DNA from: an uncultured Clostridia bacterium
Lineage (GTDB): Bacteria; Bacillota; Clostridia; Christensenellales; CAG-917
Assembly (NCBI GenBank): GCA_937881285.1
Contig: CALGEU010000098.1
Span: 1-6,207 of the forward strand
Direction of reading: 5' to 3'
Length of the DNA: 6,207 nt
In this document: in pieces, positions 5,135 through 6,207 of the stretch
Numbering within the stretch: the first letter of the stretch is position 1
Layout of the letters: each line of letters begins with the position of its first letter
Notes under the pieces: generated by a model
The model's database searches: none
Seen by the model: the letters and a program-made list of their open reading frames with translations, nothing else
Told to the model about the DNA's origin: nothing
Position numbers and translations under genes: made by a program

Positions 5135-6207
5135 ATGAAAAAGGCTTTTAATTTCAGAAGCGTGCTCGTCTGTGTGCTTGTGCTGATTATGTGCCTTACG
5201 GCTTTCGTTGCTTGCGACAAAAACAATCAACCTGATTTGTCCGGTCTCGAAAACGCAAAGAGCCAAATGTATCAAACGTACAAGAAACTGGACAACAGTA
5301 TCCAGACTTCTGACTTTTATCTAGTCAAAACGGTTGTCGTCGGAGACAAAACTTACAGCATCGACTGGTCTTACGAAGTGCTTGAAGGACCTGCAGAGAA
5401 CGTAAGTTTGGTTGTTGACAGTGACAAAGCAAACGCTGTCAAATTCGTCATCAACGGACAAGCGAGCGCAGAAACCAAATTTGTCATCAAAGGTGTTGTC
5501 AAAGACGGTGAAGGCCATCAATTGACGATCGTTGACAATGGTTTCACAATCAAAGTTCCGAAATTCAACACGGCAACGTACGAAGAATTCGTTGCAATGT
5601 GCAAAGAAAACGGTTCAAGCATCAACGAAAATTCCAAGACTTGTGCAGTTCTTGCATACATCATCGGCGTCAACTGCAACGGCTCTTCTATCGGTAGCGT
5701 TTGGGCAATGGACAAAGATGGCAACGGTTACTATGTCTATTCACCCAAGTATCCCGAAGATGTTGCGAAAGAAAGAGATGCTCTCAATGCGTATTTCCCG
5801 ATCGGCACTGAAGTCGTGATCAACGGCACTCCGACCATTCAATTCGGTGCAACGCTTCAATTTAACAAGAATGCAACGATTGAAAAGACCGGCAACACCG
5901 CAGCAGACAAGGGTGTCACGCTCGATTATATCGATGCAACGGAAGCATGGTCAAACGCAACTGACATCAAAGATACCGCTTTGGAAAACTTCCAAGCAAG
6001 AAGAGTTGAGCTTAAAGGCGTCACGATGGGCAGACAAGACGGCAACGACTGGTATTTCACCGTCGGCGGCGTTGAATTCATCTGCCGTAGCAATATTTAT
6101 TTGATGACCGAAGATGATCAAAAAGCCCTTGAAGATAAATGGGTTGTCGGCGGCAAGGCAAACATCAAAGGTATTGTCAACGTTTACAGCCAAAAATATC
6201 AAGTCTA
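5135..6207 (+). CDS. Lipoprotein with Ig-like and OB-fold-like domains (3' partial, runs off the window)
   Basis: An open frame from ATG 5135 reads to the right edge without a stop: 357 complete codons and still open. AAAGGAG at 5121-5127 lies 7 bases before the start. The signal peptide (basic KK..FNFR, hydrophobic 10-25) ends in the lipobox F-V-A-C with Cys27, followed by DKN exactly as in the binding protein. Domains: a beta-sandwich Ig-like region at about 45-143 (LVKTVVVGDKTYSIDWSYEV resembles the short bacterial Ig domains of clostridial surface proteins); an OB-like module at about 150-252 (TCAVLAYIIGV, GNGYYVYS, IGTEVVINGTP); and a second at about 285-357 (RRVELKGVTMG, GVEFICRSNIYL, GKANIKGIVNVYSQKYQV). 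The last resembles the C-terminal module of the nuclease lipoprotein. No catalytic motif is visible. It probably binds polymer, ligand or protein at the surface; nucleic acid is suggested only by its neighbour. The C-terminus is not seen, so an enzyme domain could follow. Confidence 0.9.
   Translation, partial: MKKAFNFRSVLVCVLVLIMCLTAFVACDKNNQPDLSGLENAKSQMYQTYKKLDNSIQTSDFYLVKTVVVGDKTYSIDWSYEVLEGPAENVSLVVDSDKANAVKFVINGQASAETKFVIKGVVKDGEGHQLTIVDNGFTIKVPKFNTATYEEFVAMCKENGSSINENSKTCAVLAYIIGVNCNGSSIGSVWAMDKDGNGYYVYSPKYPEDVAKERDALNAYFPIGTEVVINGTPTIQFGATLQFNKNATIEKTGNTAADKGVTLDYIDATEAWSNATDIKDTALENFQARRVELKGVTMGRQDGNDWYFTVGGVEFICRSNIYLMTEDDQKALEDKWVVGGKANIKGIVNVYSQKYQV

Noticed and set aside
5439..5496. 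Two similar 20-base stretches (coding KFVING and KFVIKG) in the last gene
   Set aside because: They differ at several positions and fit alternating beta strands of one Ig-like domain, not a DNA repeat element.
1..6207. Mollicute origin, suggested by the similarity to mycoplasma nuclease-transporter loci
   Set aside because: TGA ends three genes at sensible places followed by new starts, Trp is coded by TGG, and base composition is too G+C-rich for a mycoplasma.

Overview
The window carries one continuous set of plus-strand genes and looks like part of a nutrient-uptake operon from a Gram-positive-type bacterium. Three proteins carry lipoprotein signal peptides ending in a lipobox Cys. Shine-Dalgarno sites are strong (GAGG or AGGAG types), the base composition is moderate (A+T-rich gaps, roughly mid-40s % GC by eye), and TGA is used as a true stop three times, so this is the standard bacterial code and not a Mollicute. 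The lipoprotein style (FVACDKN, LVACGEN) and the Ig-like/OB-fold surface proteins resemble those of uncultured gut Clostridia (Bacillota). That placement is inference from style, not proof.

Layout: (1) bases 1-242 hold the C-terminal 79 residues of an upstream protein, a very acidic Glu-rich tail. It may be the end of a UgpC/MsmX-like ABC ATPase, but this is unproven. (2) 244-1185 and 1196-2083 encode two CUT1-type (MalF/UgpA- and MalG/UgpE-like) ABC permeases, tightly coupled. (3) 2140-3564 encodes a family-1 solute-binding lipoprotein with UgpB-like sequence features. (4) 3627-5021 encodes a surface lipoprotein with a staphylococcal-nuclease (SNase) domain followed by two OB-fold-like modules. 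(5) 5135 to the right edge encodes a third lipoprotein, cut by the window end, with an Ig-like domain and two OB-like modules. The second of these resembles the last module of the nuclease.

Together the genes suggest a cell-surface nucleic-acid foraging system: an anchored nuclease cuts external DNA/RNA, the OB/Ig lipoprotein may hold polymer or fragments at the surface, and the UgpB-like receptor with its two permeases imports a phosphorylated product. The arrangement recalls the mycoplasma loci in which an SNase lipoprotein (MPN133/MG186) lies next to UgpC-A-E-like transporter genes (MPN134-136/MG187-189). Finding it in a standard-code organism with a dedicated binding protein and an extra OB/Ig lipoprotein is the main point of interest.

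Non-coding signals: perfect inverted repeats straddle the stop codons of the binding-protein and nuclease genes, and a strong 12-bp hairpin without a U-tract lies in the 113-bp gap before the last gene. The nuclease Shine-Dalgarno sits in the loop of a 6-bp inverted repeat. The operon promoter is outside the window. No RNA genes, mobile elements or CRISPR arrays were seen.
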